Shown: one piece after another, positions 48,364 through 59,484 of the stretch
How the letters are laid out: every line of letters starts with the position of its first letter
How positions within the stretch are numbered: the first letter of the stretch is position 1
Assembly: GCF_002197845.1 (NCBI RefSeq)
Contig: NZ_NIDE01000014.1
Coordinates: 1,240,001 to 1,304,000 of the forward strand
DNA: 64,000 nucleotides
Direction of reading: 5' to 3'
Source: Fimbriiglobus ruber
Lineage (GTDB): Bacteria > Planctomycetota > Planctomycetia > Gemmatales > Gemmataceae
Translations under genes and position numbers: made by a program
Notes under the pieces: model-generated
Database searches by the model: none
Told to the model about the DNA's origin: nothing
What the model saw: the letters and a program-made list of their open reading frames with translations, nothing else

Positions 48364-51300
48364 TAGACGGTCTTCGCCCTTGGCTCCGGCTTTTTGGTCC
48401 ATTGCGGGAGCAGAGTTACCAGCGTTCCCAAATCCAGATTGCGGGTCAGCGGGCCGATTGGTTGGAGACTTCAACTTCAACTCGCCTTGTGGAATCGTTA
48501 TTCTCATACCGACTTGCCATGCATCATTCTTGTTATTCACCAATGACAGTAACGCATTGTGTGAAAGGCTACTGTTGCTGAGGGCCGTGTCGAACAGGAC
48601 GAGCATGCGGTCGGTCTGCGGCGGGAGCAGGCGGAGCATGTCGTTCAGGTGGCGGGCCGTCTTGCCCGGCTCGCCCGTGATCCGCTGGGCGAGAAGTACC
48701 CGCTCGACCGAATTCAGCCGGCCGTACTCCCACGACTGGAGGTACCGGCCCACATCGTTGCCAAGGAACCAGTGGTCGAGGAACGTCTTGTCCTTCTTGT
48801 TCGCCAGGTATGGCTTCACGGCCGCGGCGAAGAACGCCGGGTCCTTTTTGAGCAAGAAGAAGTGCAGCTCGTGACACGCGTACTTCGAGTACAGCGCCTT
48901 CTTCTCCTCAGGCTTGAGCGTCGGCCAGGTCGTCACGAACGCGAATTCGCTCAGCTTCGGGTCTTTCGACAGCGTCGCGTAGAGCGAGTAAACCTTGGGC
49001 AGCGAGTCGTACGCCTCGAACCGGCTGGCCGTCACGTCGGCCAGGGTGAACGCCTTGCCTGGCTCCAGGATCGTCACCTGCTTCTGCTGGGTGTAGTGTT
49101 TGGCCGGGTCGAGCCCGGTCCGCAGCCGTAGGTCGGCGAACTGGGCTTTCACTTCGGGCAGTGACACGAACCGCGAGGTCGTGTTCAGCGGGTCGACGGC
49201 GACAGCGTGGAGCAGCGCGTGCGGCCCGACATCCTTCCGGGCCACCCGGACGACGCCGTCTTTATCAGGCACGAGGTTGAGAACGACGGCCGACGGGTCC
49301 GCCAGGAAGTTGAGGTCGGCGAAGTCGCCGTGGCCGGATTTGGCGGCGGGCGGCGGGGAAGCGTTCCCTCCACCGCTTCGGAGCGAACGTTCGACCTCGA
49401 TACCGCCCCGCGAGCCAAACATCTCACCCCTCTCGGCGGCCTGTTCGCCCGTCTCAGTCGACCGCACGGCCCACGGGTTGAGCAACAGCATGGGCCGCTC
49501 GAGCATGTTCCCGGGGAACTTCTTCTGGCCCCGCCGGTCGAGAACGTACCGGTACTCGTCCCCGATGTTCCGCCCGGTCAGATAGACCGACTCCGAATAC
49601 CCGAGTTCCATCCCTTCCAGCCCGGCCGCCCGCACGTGGGCGAGGTCGGCGAACGCCGAGTACGCAGGCCGGTAGCGGGTCGCGAACAGGTGGACCCGGG
49701 TGAACTTCGAGGCGTCCGTCAGCCGGATCGTCACCACGTCGGCGTCGGCCGCGATCGACCGGATCTGGACCGGCTTGAGCGGCGAGGTCTGGAGATACCG
49801 CGTCTTGCCCAGGACGAACCCGGCTACCACCGCCCCGTCTGTGACCCGGACCCGCACCCGCTCGCCCTGTCGCTTGAGCCACAGGTCGTAGTCGCCGGCC
49901 GCCAACCCGCGGAGTTCGAGCATCCCGTCCTTCACGGCCAGGGCGTCGAACTTGTCCGCCCGGATCGTGTCGCCGCGGACTTCGAAGAGCGCAACCTCGG
50001 ATCGCGCCGGGGGCATGCTGCCGAAGTACGGGAAGGCGATCGCCTCCCCGACCTTGGCGTGGGCGGCCGCCGCGTATGTGTGGTGGTCGGTCGGCGGCGA
50101 CCACGTGTGAGACGTTCCTTCTGGGCCGGTCGCGGTCACGGTGTCAATGTCCGCCAGCGGCCCGAGAACCACCCGGCCCCGGGCGTCGCTCTTGAGGGTG
50201 ACATGGACCTGCTGCTTGAAGTCCCGGTGTTTGAGTGACAGCGCGACCGGCCGGTCCGGCTTGGCCTCGCCGGTGCGGCCGAGCAGTTCGATCACGAACT
50301 CGTCGCCGAACCGGGCGAAGTGCAGGTCCTCGATCTTGTCCGTCCGGTCGATCTCGTTCAGGGCAAACGTCTGGCTCGCGGCGAGGTTGACCGGTTGGCC
50401 GGTGGCCAGGCTCTTGACCTTGGCCGTCAGGGTTACGTTCAGGGCCGCGAGCCGGGCTGGGACGCGGAACTCATGAACCGATTCGCGATCTTCGAACAGC
50501 TTGAAGTCCGGCACCTCGATCGACGACGAGATGTTGTTCAGGTCGGTCGAGGTGATCCGCAGGCGGACATCGTCGAGCAGCTTGACGGACACCGGGGTCG
50601 TGTTCAGAAACACGCACGGGCGGACGAGGACGGACGCCAGCCGCTGGTCAAGTAGTGCCTCCCGGTCGACGTGGATGCCGGCCGACAGGTGGTAGTTCTC
50701 GGGTTGGTGGTGCAGGTAGTCGAGGCTGGAGAAGTCGCCGCGGGAGACGACGATCGGGTGCCGGCCGGGCTGGGCCGTGAACGGGACGACGATCGTCCCA
50801 TCCGGGTCCGCCTTGTACTCCTGGCCGCCGAGCCAGACGGTCGCGTCGGTCACGAGCTTGCTCGCGTCGTCGACGACGCGGACGACCTGGCCGGCGGTGC
50901 CCGTGGTCACGACCGGGCGGAGGCGGCCCTTGCGGACGAGCGCCCGGCTGCTCTTGCCCGCCCCAATGAAGTCGATCACGTACACGCCGGGTTTGGTCAT
51001 CTCCGAGAAGGTGAACCGGCGGGCCACCCGGCGGAGGGGCGGATCGTCGTACTTGTGGGCGGCCTCGGCGTTGGCCACCAACCCGTCCAGGTTGATGTCC
51101 GTGTCGACCTCGTGGAGTTGGGTCCGGTACACCGTCCGGGTGTTGATCTCGAACACCTTCACGAGCAACGTCGGGACGTTCTTGACGAAGAGATCGAGGG
51201 TGACCGGCTCGGCCGTGGCGAAGTCGGTCTTGTTGGTGGCCGCGAAGTCGATGTCGATGCGATCCTTTAGCGCCCGGAACTGTTCCGGGGGGAGCTGGGC

Positions 51301-52618
51301 GGCCCACGCCTCGGCGTCGCCCAGACCGTTCTCGATCTTGGTCTCGGCGAACAAGTGTCTGAGGTACGTGTCGTTGACGTACGGCTCGTACTCCTTGGGC
51401 GAAGTCGCGGTCAGGAAGAAGTGCTGCAGGACAATCCGGACCAGCGGCTCGTCCGACCCGACCCGGGGCATCAGGGTAATCGGGGTGAAGTCGGCGTTCA
51501 GGTCGGCCGGGAACCGCCGGGACTCGTCCTTCTCGCTCAGGACGCGAGCCATGTACGGCTGGTGCCGCGGCAGTTTGAGGTACGCCAGGAACCGGACCGC
51601 GTCGTACACGCCCTGAGCCCGGTCGAACGCGAGCCGATGGTAAAGGACGTGGGCTTTGAGGGCGTTGTGGACCGGGTCGAGTCGGTCGACGAACGCCTGG
51701 AGGCGTTCGAGATACGCCCGGGTGACGGCCCGGTCGCGCTTCCAGTCGTCGTCGGCCCCGGGCTGAAGCTTGGTGACGTAGGCCCAGACATAGGCCGTCT
51801 CGTTCAGGAGGGCGGGCCGGAGCTTGACCAGCTCGTCGAGCTGGGCGAGTGTCAGCATCGTGTGGACGGGATACGAGCCGAACCCGGGGGCGTTCTGGGC
51901 GGTCAGGTCGTCGACGATGAGCTGCGGCAGGTTCGGCAGGTCCGGGCGGTGGAGCCGCTGGAGCAGGTTCCGGCGGCGCTGCCAGGTCAGGTCGGCGGCC
52001 GCGAGCCAGTCGAGGGCCGCGTCCTCGAAGTTGTCGAGCCCTTGCCACCGGGTGAACGAATCCGTCCGGAGGGTGTCGCGGGAGATCAGCTTCGGGTCGA
52101 GGGCGGTCGGCAGGTTCGGCGCGGCCCCGACCACTTCCTTCTGGTGGTCGAACCGCAAGCCGAGGCGCGTCTTGAGGTACGAGAGCGTTTTGGTCTGGTT
52201 CTTTTCGAAGGTGAGTAGGGCGTACCGGGTCTGGATTTCGGTCAGCCGGGGCGTCTGGTTGAACCGCTGGTGCCACGGGCTGGTGAGGGCTTCGACCTTG
52301 TCGAACTGCTCAGTGTTGAGGCAGTGGAGGGCGTGATAGTAGTAGTAGTCCTCGGTGCCCGGGATGAGTTGCTGGAGGGGTGCCGCCCGGTCCCGCGACA
52401 GGGCGAACGCTTCGATGAAACCCACATCCGCCGCGGTGGCCACGGACACGAGGGCGAGGGTGACTGCCAGGCCGGCCAGTTCCTTCTTCATCGGGCACCT
52501 CGGGAGAGGGGGCAAAAGGCTCGCTTACGAATCAAGACGACTTTGGCCCGTTGACCGCCCGTCTAGACCTTAACCAAGCGTCGCCATTGGCAAATGGACG
52601 TTGGAGAAAAACGAAAAG

Positions 52619-52695
52619 CTTGAAATCCTTCGTGTTTTCCGGTGTTTGTAGGGTTGCAGAGTCCACAACCACCGGAAAACACGAAGGATTTCAAG
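52619..52695 (+). promoter_or_regulatory. 26-bp inverted repeat covering the IS1380 transposase start
   Basis: Arms at 52619-52644 and 52670-52695 are exact complements. The second arm ends in the GTG start codon, so in mRNA read in from outside, the ribosome site and start would be locked in a stem. This is a known way for ISs to damp expression. The right copy has a degraded arm. Confidence 0.6.
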
Positions 52696-54224
52696 TGAAA
52701 CCTATCTTCCGCCGCTGGTTCCAAAAAGGCAAGGCCCGCATCGATCGCCGACTCGATCAAACGCGCAATCCGCTCAGCCCCGAGCCCGTGCTCAAAGCCC
52801 GCAACATCCACTATGAGGTCTCCGACAAAGCCCAGGCCATCCACTGCGGTGGCATCGGCCTCATCCACGCGCTGGGTCAACGATTCGGGCTCGCCAAGAC
52901 CATCGACCAAAAACTTCATCTGCTCAAATTCCACGTCCCGTATCACGAATCCGATCACGTCCTCACTCTCGCCTACAACCCGCTCTGCGGCGGCACCTGC
53001 CTTCAAGACCTCGAACTCCTCCGCAACGACGAGACCTTCCTCAACGCCCTGGACGCGCGACGCATCCCCGACCCCACCACCGCCGGCGACTTCTGCCGCC
53101 GCTTCTTGGCGTCCGACGTCGAAGCGCTGATCGACGCGATTAACGAGGTTCGCCGGCGCGTCTGGGCCGAGCAACCCGAGTCGTTCTTCGACTGCGCGAC
53201 GATCGACATGGACGGTACCCTCGTCGGGACCACCGGTCAGTGCAAGGAGGGAATGGACATCGCCTACGACGGCACCTGGGGTTATCACCCGCTGGTCGTT
53301 TCGCTGGCCGAGACCGGGGAGGTCCTCAGCATCGTGAATCGTCCGGGGAATCGCCCGTCGCACGAGGGCGCGGCCCGGGAAGTCAACCGCTCGCTGGTGT
53401 TGTGCCTCGAGGCCGGTTTTCGCACGGTCCTCTTGCGGGGCGACACCGATTTCTCGCAGACCCAGTATCTGGATGGCTGGAACGCCATCCGCAAGACGCG
53501 GTTCATTTTCGGTTACGATGCCGTGCCCACTCTGGTGCGGAAAGCCGAGGAACTCCCGGACCACGCGTGGCGGCGGCTGACCCGCCCCGCCCGTTATCAC
53601 GTGAACACGCAACCGCGGCGGACGCCGGAAAACGTCAAGGCCAGGATCGTGACGGAGCGGGAGTACGAGACGCTCCGTTTGGACTCGGAGGACATCGCCG
53701 AGTTCGAGTATCAGCCCACCGCCTGCCGCCAGAAGTACCGGATGGTGGTGATCCGCAAGAACATCACCAAGGCGAAAGGCGAGGCGGCGCTGTTCGATGA
53801 CGTGCGTTACTTCTTTTACATCACCAACGAGCGGGAGTGGTCGGCGGACGCGATTGTGTTCTCGGCCAACGACCGGTGCCACCAGGAGAACCTGCACGCC
53901 CAGTTGAAGAGCGGCGTGCGGGCGTTGCGGGCCCCGGTGGACACGCTGGAAAGCAACTGGGCGTACATGGTGATGACGGCACTGGGCTGGAACGTGAAGG
54001 CGTGGTGGGCGTTGTCGTTGCCGGAACCGCCGGGCCGCTGGCGAGACAAGTATCGTCAGGAGAAGCGGTGGGTGTTGGGTTTGGAGTTCCGGAGTTTCGT
54101 CCACGCATTCGTCGGGCTGCCGTGCCAGGTTCTCCGGACGGGCCGCAAGCTAGTTTATCGTCTGTTGAGTTGGAACCCTCATTTACGGGTCTTCTTCCGA
54201 CTGGTCGAGACGTTGAACTGTTGA
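52695..54224 (+). CDS. IS1380-family transposase
   Basis: 509 aa from a GTG at 52695 (VKPIFRRWFQKGKARIDRR). The frame is open upstream but that part lies in the hairpin. DDE contexts: ATIDMDGTLVG (Asp), LLRGDTDFSQTQYLDGW (Asp) and ANDRCHQENLHAQLK (Glu). C-terminus SWNPHLRVFFRLVETLNC. Intact. It differs from the right copy at several residues (TGQ/TGP, EAL/ETL, IRKTRFIF/IHKTRFLF), so the two are not a fresh duplication. Confidence 0.88.
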   Translation: MKPIFRRWFQKGKARIDRRLDQTRNPLSPEPVLKARNIHYEVSDKAQAIHCGGIGLIHALGQRFGLAKTIDQKLHLLKFHVPYHESDHVLTLAYNPLCGGTCLQDLELLRNDETFLNALDARRIPDPTTAGDFCRRFLASDVEALIDAINEVRRRVWAEQPESFFDCATIDMDGTLVGTTGQCKEGMDIAYDGTWGYHPLVVSLAETGEVLSIVNRPGNRPSHEGAAREVNRSLVLCLEAGFRTVLLRGDTDFSQTQYLDGWNAIRKTRFIFGYDAVPTLVRKAEELPDHAWRRLTRPARYHVNTQPRRTPENVKARIVTEREYETLRLDSEDIAEFEYQPTACRQKYRMVVIRKNITKAKGEAALFDDVRYFFYITNEREWSADAIVFSANDRCHQENLHAQLKSGVRALRAPVDTLESNWAYMVMTALGWNVKAWWALSLPEPPGRWRDKYRQEKRWVLGLEFRSFVHAFVGLPCQVLRTGRKLVYRLLSWNPHLRVFFRLVETLNC

Positions 54225-54347
54225 GGCCTGGCAACCCGAAGTCGGGATCTGGATGTCCCGATCCGCAACGGCGCCGAAAGCGATCGCGCGAAACGGAGGC
54301 TGAATACTCGGGTTGTTGAAGGAGATATAACAATGAAGAAGCCCACT

Positions 54348-54355
54348 CTCATGAG
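54348..54355. repeat. Left 8-bp target duplication of ISAs1 copy B, centre of a palindrome
   Basis: CTCATGAG here and at 58108-58115. Removing the element leaves a perfect palindrome of at least 34 bp, GAAGAAGCCCACTCTCAT and its complement, centred on this site. The arms continue perfectly for about 200 bp as the inner parts of the two IS1380 copies. Confidence 0.88.
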
Positions 54356-55358
54356 CAGGGCTCACGCACTACGAAGTAGTGACGATGTAAGGGGTTATGG
54401 ATAGCATGATGGAACTCATGGAGGAGTTCGCAATGACGACGCCCCTGGCCCCGAAGACGACGCCCCTGGCGACCGTGTTCACCGATGTTCCGGATCCCCG
54501 CCAACAAACGAAGAACACGAAGCACCAATTGACCGACATCCTGGTGATTGCCACGTGTGCCGTCTTGGCTGGTGCCCAGACGTGGGAAGCCATCGCCTTG
54601 TACGGACGGACCAAGGAGACGTTCTTCCGCACATTCCTCGCCCTCCCGAACGGAATCCCGAGTCACGACACGTTTTATAACGTGTTCCGGGCTCTCGATC
54701 CGGATGCCTTCGCGACCCGGTTCGGGGCCTGGATGGCGGCCGCGTGTCGGGCCACGGGGTTGATCCCGATCGCGATCGACGGGAAGTCCGTCCGCGGGAC
54801 GAAAAAGGCGACGGCGACCGGGTGTCTGCACACGGTGAGCGCGTGGGCGACGGCCAACCGGGTGACCCTCGGCCAGGTGTCCGTGCCCGACGGGTCGAAC
54901 GAGATCGCCGTCATGCCCGAACTGCTCCGGGTGCTGGAATTGAAGGGTGCCCTGGTGACGATCGACGCGGCCGGGTGCCAGGTCGAGAATGCCCGCATCA
55001 TTCGTGACCGCGAGGGTGACTATCTGCTGACGGTGAAGGGCAACCAACCGACTCTCCTGGCGGCCGTCGAGGACGTGTTCGCGTCGGCCTGCGCGACCGA
55101 CTTCGCGGGCGTCAAGTACGACCAGCACGCCACGAGTGAGAAGGGGCACGGGCGGCACGACGAGCGGTATGTGACGGTGATTTATGACCCGAAAGGAATC
55201 CCCGACGTGTGGCAGGGTGTGAAGGCCGTAGTCCAGGTGAATCGGGAGCGGACGGTCGACGGGAAAACGACTCACACGACCCATTACTACTTAAGCAGTT
55301 ACGCCGGTGCGGCGGCGATGATGGCCGGTGTGATCCGCGGGCATTGGGGGATCGAGAA

Positions 55359-57872
55359 CCCCCAGCCAGACGACTGGCGAAGCAACAACTTGTGCGAGGT
55401 CGGGGGGACCGGTTACGATCGCACTCGAGGCCCTTCTGGCGCTGGCCGCGTGGTGCGACCAGCGCCCCGGCCACGGAGGCACCCCATGTCCGACAACGAC
55501 CCCGTCCTCGGTCCCCCCGTCGCTAGCCCCTCCGGCGGCGATCTGGGCGCAACTCCCGCCCGAGCGCCGGCGGCAACTCCAGCGACTCCTCGCCGACCTA
55601 CTCGCCCGGCCAATTCTGACCGATGTGCCCCCACTACGGGAGGCGCGTCATGACCGCCACCCCGCGTGATCTCTCGCCTTCCCCCAAGGTCCGACCGTGG
55701 CACCTCGACCGCGGGGCGATCGTCTACGTCCGGCAATCCACCCCGCAACAGGTCGCCGACCACCAGGAATCGACGGCCCGACAGTATGCCCTCACCGATC
55801 GTGCGAGCGCGCTCGGTTGGACCCGTGAGCGGGTGACCGTCATCGACGACGACCTGGGCAAGAGCGGCCAGTCGATCGAGGGGCGGCCGGGGTTCCAGCG
55901 CTTGTTGGCCGAGGTCGCCCTCGATCGCATCGGCCTGATCCTCGGGCTCGAGATGAGTCGACGGGCCCGGTCGTGCAAGGACGGCACCAACTGCTGGAGT
56001 TGTGCGCCCGGTTCCGCGTTCTGCTGGCCGACGCCGACGGCGTGTTCGATCCGACCGACCATTCGGATCGCCTCCTGCTCGGGTTGCACGGGATGATGAA
56101 TGAGGCCGAACTGCACGTCCTCAAACAGCGGATGCACCAGGGGAAGTTGAATAAAGCCCGCCGGGGTGAGTTGATCGTGTCCGTCCCGGTCGGTTACCTC
56201 AAGCACCCGTCCGGGCAGGTCACCCTCGATCCCGACGAGCAGGCCCAGGGCGTCGTCCGGTTGATCTTTGACGAGTTCGACCGGCAGGGCACCGTCCACG
56301 GAATCCTTCGCCACCTGATCGCCCACGGGATCCGACTCCCGGTGCGCTCGACCGCCGGCGGGAGCGGCGGACCGTTGCAATGGCGGCCACCGGGCCGGGA
56401 GACGATCCGCCAGATCCTCCGCCACCCGATCTACGCGGGGGCGTACCGGTACGGGCACCGGCCGACCGACCCGCGGAGGCAGACGGCGGGACATCCCAAG
56501 AGTGGTCGGAACTCCGGCCTGGCGGCGGATGAGTGCCTCGTGTTCCTCAGGGATCGATTCCCGGCGTACATCAGTTGGGAGCGGTTCGAGGCGAACCAAC
56601 TGCGGCTCGCGGCGAACCGATCGCGGGCGGGGTCGCCCGGGGCGATTCGGAACGGGACCGCCCTCCTGGCCGGGGTGGTACGGTGCGGGCGGTGCGGCAA
56701 GCGAATGTACGTCCGGTATACCCGGACGGGGCGACCGTCGTACGTGTGCAGCACCCTGCGGTCCGACTACGGGCTGCCCCTGTGCCAATCGACTCCGGCC
56801 GCGGACATCGAGACGTGGGTGGCCGAGCAGGTGCTGTCGGCGTTGCAACCGGCCGCCCTGGATGCGAGTCTGACGGCCGCGGCCGCCGTCGAGGAGCAAC
56901 GCCGGCAACTGGTCCGGCACTGGGAGCAACGGATCGAGCGGGCGCGGTACGAGGCGGATCGGGCGGGACGCCAGTACCACGCCTGTGAGCCGGAGAACCG
57001 GCTGGTGGCCCGCACCCTGGAGCAGCGGTGGGACGAGTTACTCCGGGAGGTCGCGCGGCTGGAAGCGGAGTTCGATCGCGTCCGCCGAACCCAACCGCGC
57101 GTCCTGGGGGAGGCCGACCGGGACCGCGTCCGGCAGTTGGCCGAACATGTGCCGGCGGTGTGGCGGGCGTCGACCACGACACCGGCGGACCGGCGGCAGA
57201 TCGTTCGACTCCTGATCGACACGGTCGTGGTGACGGTCGACCCGACCGGCGACCGGGCCGCGATTCGCGTCGAGTGGTCCGGTGGGGCCGTCCAGCAGCA
57301 GACGGTCCACCGCCCGGTGCAAGGATACCGGCAACAGCGGGATTGGCCGCAGTTGTCCGCCCGGTTGATCGCGCTCCACGAACAGAATCGGACGCCGGCC
57401 GAGATCGCCACCATTCTCCAGGAGGCCGGGTTCCGACCCCCGAAACGGGCGACCGGGTTTACGGCCGGAATGGTGCGGCGGTTAGTGGACGATCTGGGGG
57501 TGCGGCCGCGGGTGTCGCGAGTCCCCGACGAGGCAGGTCCGCTGACAGAAGGCGAGTGGTGGTTGCACGAGTTGGCTCGCCACCTGGGCGTGTCGCCGTA
57601 CACCTTGCACGGGTGGCGGACGAAGGGATGGTTGCATGCCCGCCAAGTCGGCGGGCGGGGCGGCCCGTGGGCCGTGTGGGCGGGTGGCACGGAGGTCGAC
57701 CGGTTGCGTGCGCTCAAGGAATGCCCGCGGGTCTGGGCCAATCGGGATCGGCTGGCGGCGTTGCGCGTGCCGACGGTACGTGCGTAATGGCTTGGCGGGG
57801 TCCGGTCATCGTCACGGTGTCGATGACCGGACCCCGCACAACTTGTAACTTGGAGGTCAGTGTGACAGGCCA
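55359..57872 (+). mobile_element. Serine-recombinase mobile element, copy B
   Basis: 2,514 bp between ATCGAGAA repeats. Near both ends are similar sequences around ACAACTTGTGCGAGGTC / ACAAGTTGTGCGGGGTC in inverse orientation, possible recombinase-recognition ends. Confidence 0.78.
55650..57787 (+). pseudogene. Large serine recombinase, copy B, frameshifted
   Basis: Same protein as at 6192-8330, but one G is missing from a GGG near 55983 (KDGHQLLEL becomes KDGTNCWSC). This splits the catalytic domain from the rest. Probably inactive here unless the base loss is a read error. Confidence 0.85.
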
Positions 57873-58312
57873 ATCGAGAATCAACTCCATTGGGTTCTCG
57901 ATGTGGTGTTTCGGGAAGATGCGAGTCGGACGCAATCGGGACACGCGGGGGCGAATCTGGCCCTGATCCGTCGGGTGTTGGTGTCGTTGCTCCGTCGCGT
58001 TCCCGGGAAAGAAACCTTACCGAGTAAGATCCTAAAAGCCGCTTGGGACGAAGATTATTTGCTGAAAGTACTCCAGGCTATCCCAGAATCATAGTGCGTG
58101 AGCCCTGCTCATGAGAGTGGGCTTCTTCATTGTTATATCTCCTTCAACAACCCGAGTATTCAGCCTCCGTTTCGCGCGATCGCTTTCGGCGCCGTTGCGG
58201 ATCGGGACATCCAGATCCCGACTTCGGGTTGCCAGGCCTCAACAGTTCAACGTCTCGACCAGTCGGAAGAAGACCCGTAAATGAGGGTTCCAACTCAACA
58301 GACGATAAACTA

Positions 58313-59484
58313 TACTTTACGCGTCCAGGAGTGACACATTGTCCCACGTCTGGAATTTGTGGGTCATCAGGGTCGCCAGTTTCTCTCGGTGTTTCGTCGG
58401 CAGATCCGCCAAGCAATGGTCGATGGCCTCCTGGAACTTCTTGAAGTCCTGATGGTGGCGGCTGTTCAACGCCTCCTTCTTCACGAACTTCCAGAGTCGC
58501 TCGATCAAGTTCAGGTTCGGCGAATACGACGGCAGGAACAACAACTCGATCCCGAGTGCCTTGGCCGTGTGCTCCACCAGCGCGCACCGCTGGTAGCGGG
58601 CGTTGTCGAGTACCAGCGTGATCGGCAATGACCCACCGAGGGCCGCGATCTTGCGGAGCAACGCACACACCGAGGTGGCCGTGATGTACGTCGTGTTGAT
58701 TTCTGTCACCAGCTCGTGCGTGACCGCGTTCAGCGCACCCAGCACGTTGTACCTCTGCCGTCCCGACGCGGCCCGGACATGTAACCGGACGAAGCACCAC
58801 ACCCACCCCAGGAACGACGCCAAGACGAAGTGCGACGCGTCCACGAAGTACACCGTCCGCTTACCGTCGCGGGCTTCCGCCAACTTCGGTTCCAGTTCCG
58901 TCTTTTAAAAAATCCGCCTGCGTGCGGGCGTGTTCGTCGACCGTTTTCTTGGGCGGCACCGGGATGGGTGCCACCTTCAGGCATTTCATCCCCAGATCCT
59001 CTTTCAAGAACTGGCGCACCCGCGACGCCTTGCGTCGGACGCCCGTCAGGTCCTCGATCCGCCGCGCCGCCTCGTGGGCCGTGTGCGGCGGGTGCCGGCG
59101 AAACGCGTCTTCGATCGTCCCGTGATGCGGTGTCAGCGCACTGGGTTGGCCCTTCCAGCCGAACGATCGGACCCCATCCAGACCCTTCGCCGCATAGATC
59201 CGCAGGGTCCGCTGCACCGTGGAGCGCGACACGTTGGCCAACTCCGCGATCCGACTGTGCGTCACGTTCCGGGTCTTGAGCCAGAGAATCTCCATCCGCT
59301 CTTGGACACGCGGGTCCGGGTGCCGATAGCGCGCGTCCGCGATCGCTTGGACCACGGGTTCGGGAAACGAATATTGGGGACGCATCCTTGCCCTCCCGCA
59401 GACGGATCGGTGAAGGATCTATCCTCCGCTATCCAGGCCTGGTTGCTCAAGGCCGACTTGTGTCACTTCAGGCGAGTCCGAGAA
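58313..59484 (-). mobile_element. IS630-family element, copy b
   Basis: 1,172 bp between TA dinucleotides at 58311-58312 and 59485-59486. It matches copy a at 28442-29613 apart from the two compensating indels. Confidence 0.9.
58317..59385 (-). CDS. IS630-family transposase in two frames, copy b
   Basis: The HTH frame is 58861-59385 and the catalytic frame runs down to 58317. This copy reads VTEINTTYITATSVCALLRKI where copy a is scrambled, so it is the better reference. The frame junction is the same T6A4G run. The fused product would be ~355 aa. Confidence 0.85.

Larger units (their letters stand above)
44973..52491 (-). pseudogene. Secreted protein of ~2,120 aa, split by an IS630-type insertion
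   Basis: The ATG at 52491 gives a signal peptide (MKKELAGLAVTLALVSVATA). The N-terminal half is helical (TEDYYYYHALHCLNTEQFDK, TLTPxxx-like TPR texture). A long run of beta-rich segments follows (VVRVVDDASKLVTDATVWLG, EVALFEVRGDTIRADKFDAL), reminiscent of alpha-2-macroglobulin MG domains, though no thioester CxEQ was seen. At 48364 the frame breaks at EDRL and resumes at SRTRDGASQG at 47216; removing the insertion and one TA restores the frame exactly. The C-terminal part (EWAENNYYHLPIQQQIADL, LLFSRNPFVQQ) ends TIRDTAPPQQ. It probably functioned at the cell surface or in the periplasm. Confidence 0.75.
52568..54347 (+). mobile_element. IS1380-family element, left copy
   Basis: The outer end CCTTAACCAAGCGTCGCC at 52568 is shared in inverse orientation with the right copy (ending 61067). 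The inner end is uncertain, because both copies continue identically to the centre of a palindrome. The short gap from the giant gene's start to here (52492-52567) holds no feature. Confidence 0.7.
54397..58094 (+). pseudogene. ISAs1-family transposase interrupted by the nested element, copy B
   Basis: 5' part 54397-55358 and 3' part 57881-58094, identical in design to copy A. ATCGAGAA at 55351-55358 and 57873-57880 marks the junctions. Rejoined length is about 391 aa. Confidence 0.88.
54356..58107 (+). mobile_element. ISAs1-family element with nested serine-recombinase element, copy B
   Basis: 3,752 bp, same ends as copy A (CAGGGCTCACGCACTA), with an 8-bp target duplication as expected for the family. 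Inverted relative to copy A, and one G shorter within the recombinase gene. Confidence 0.92.
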
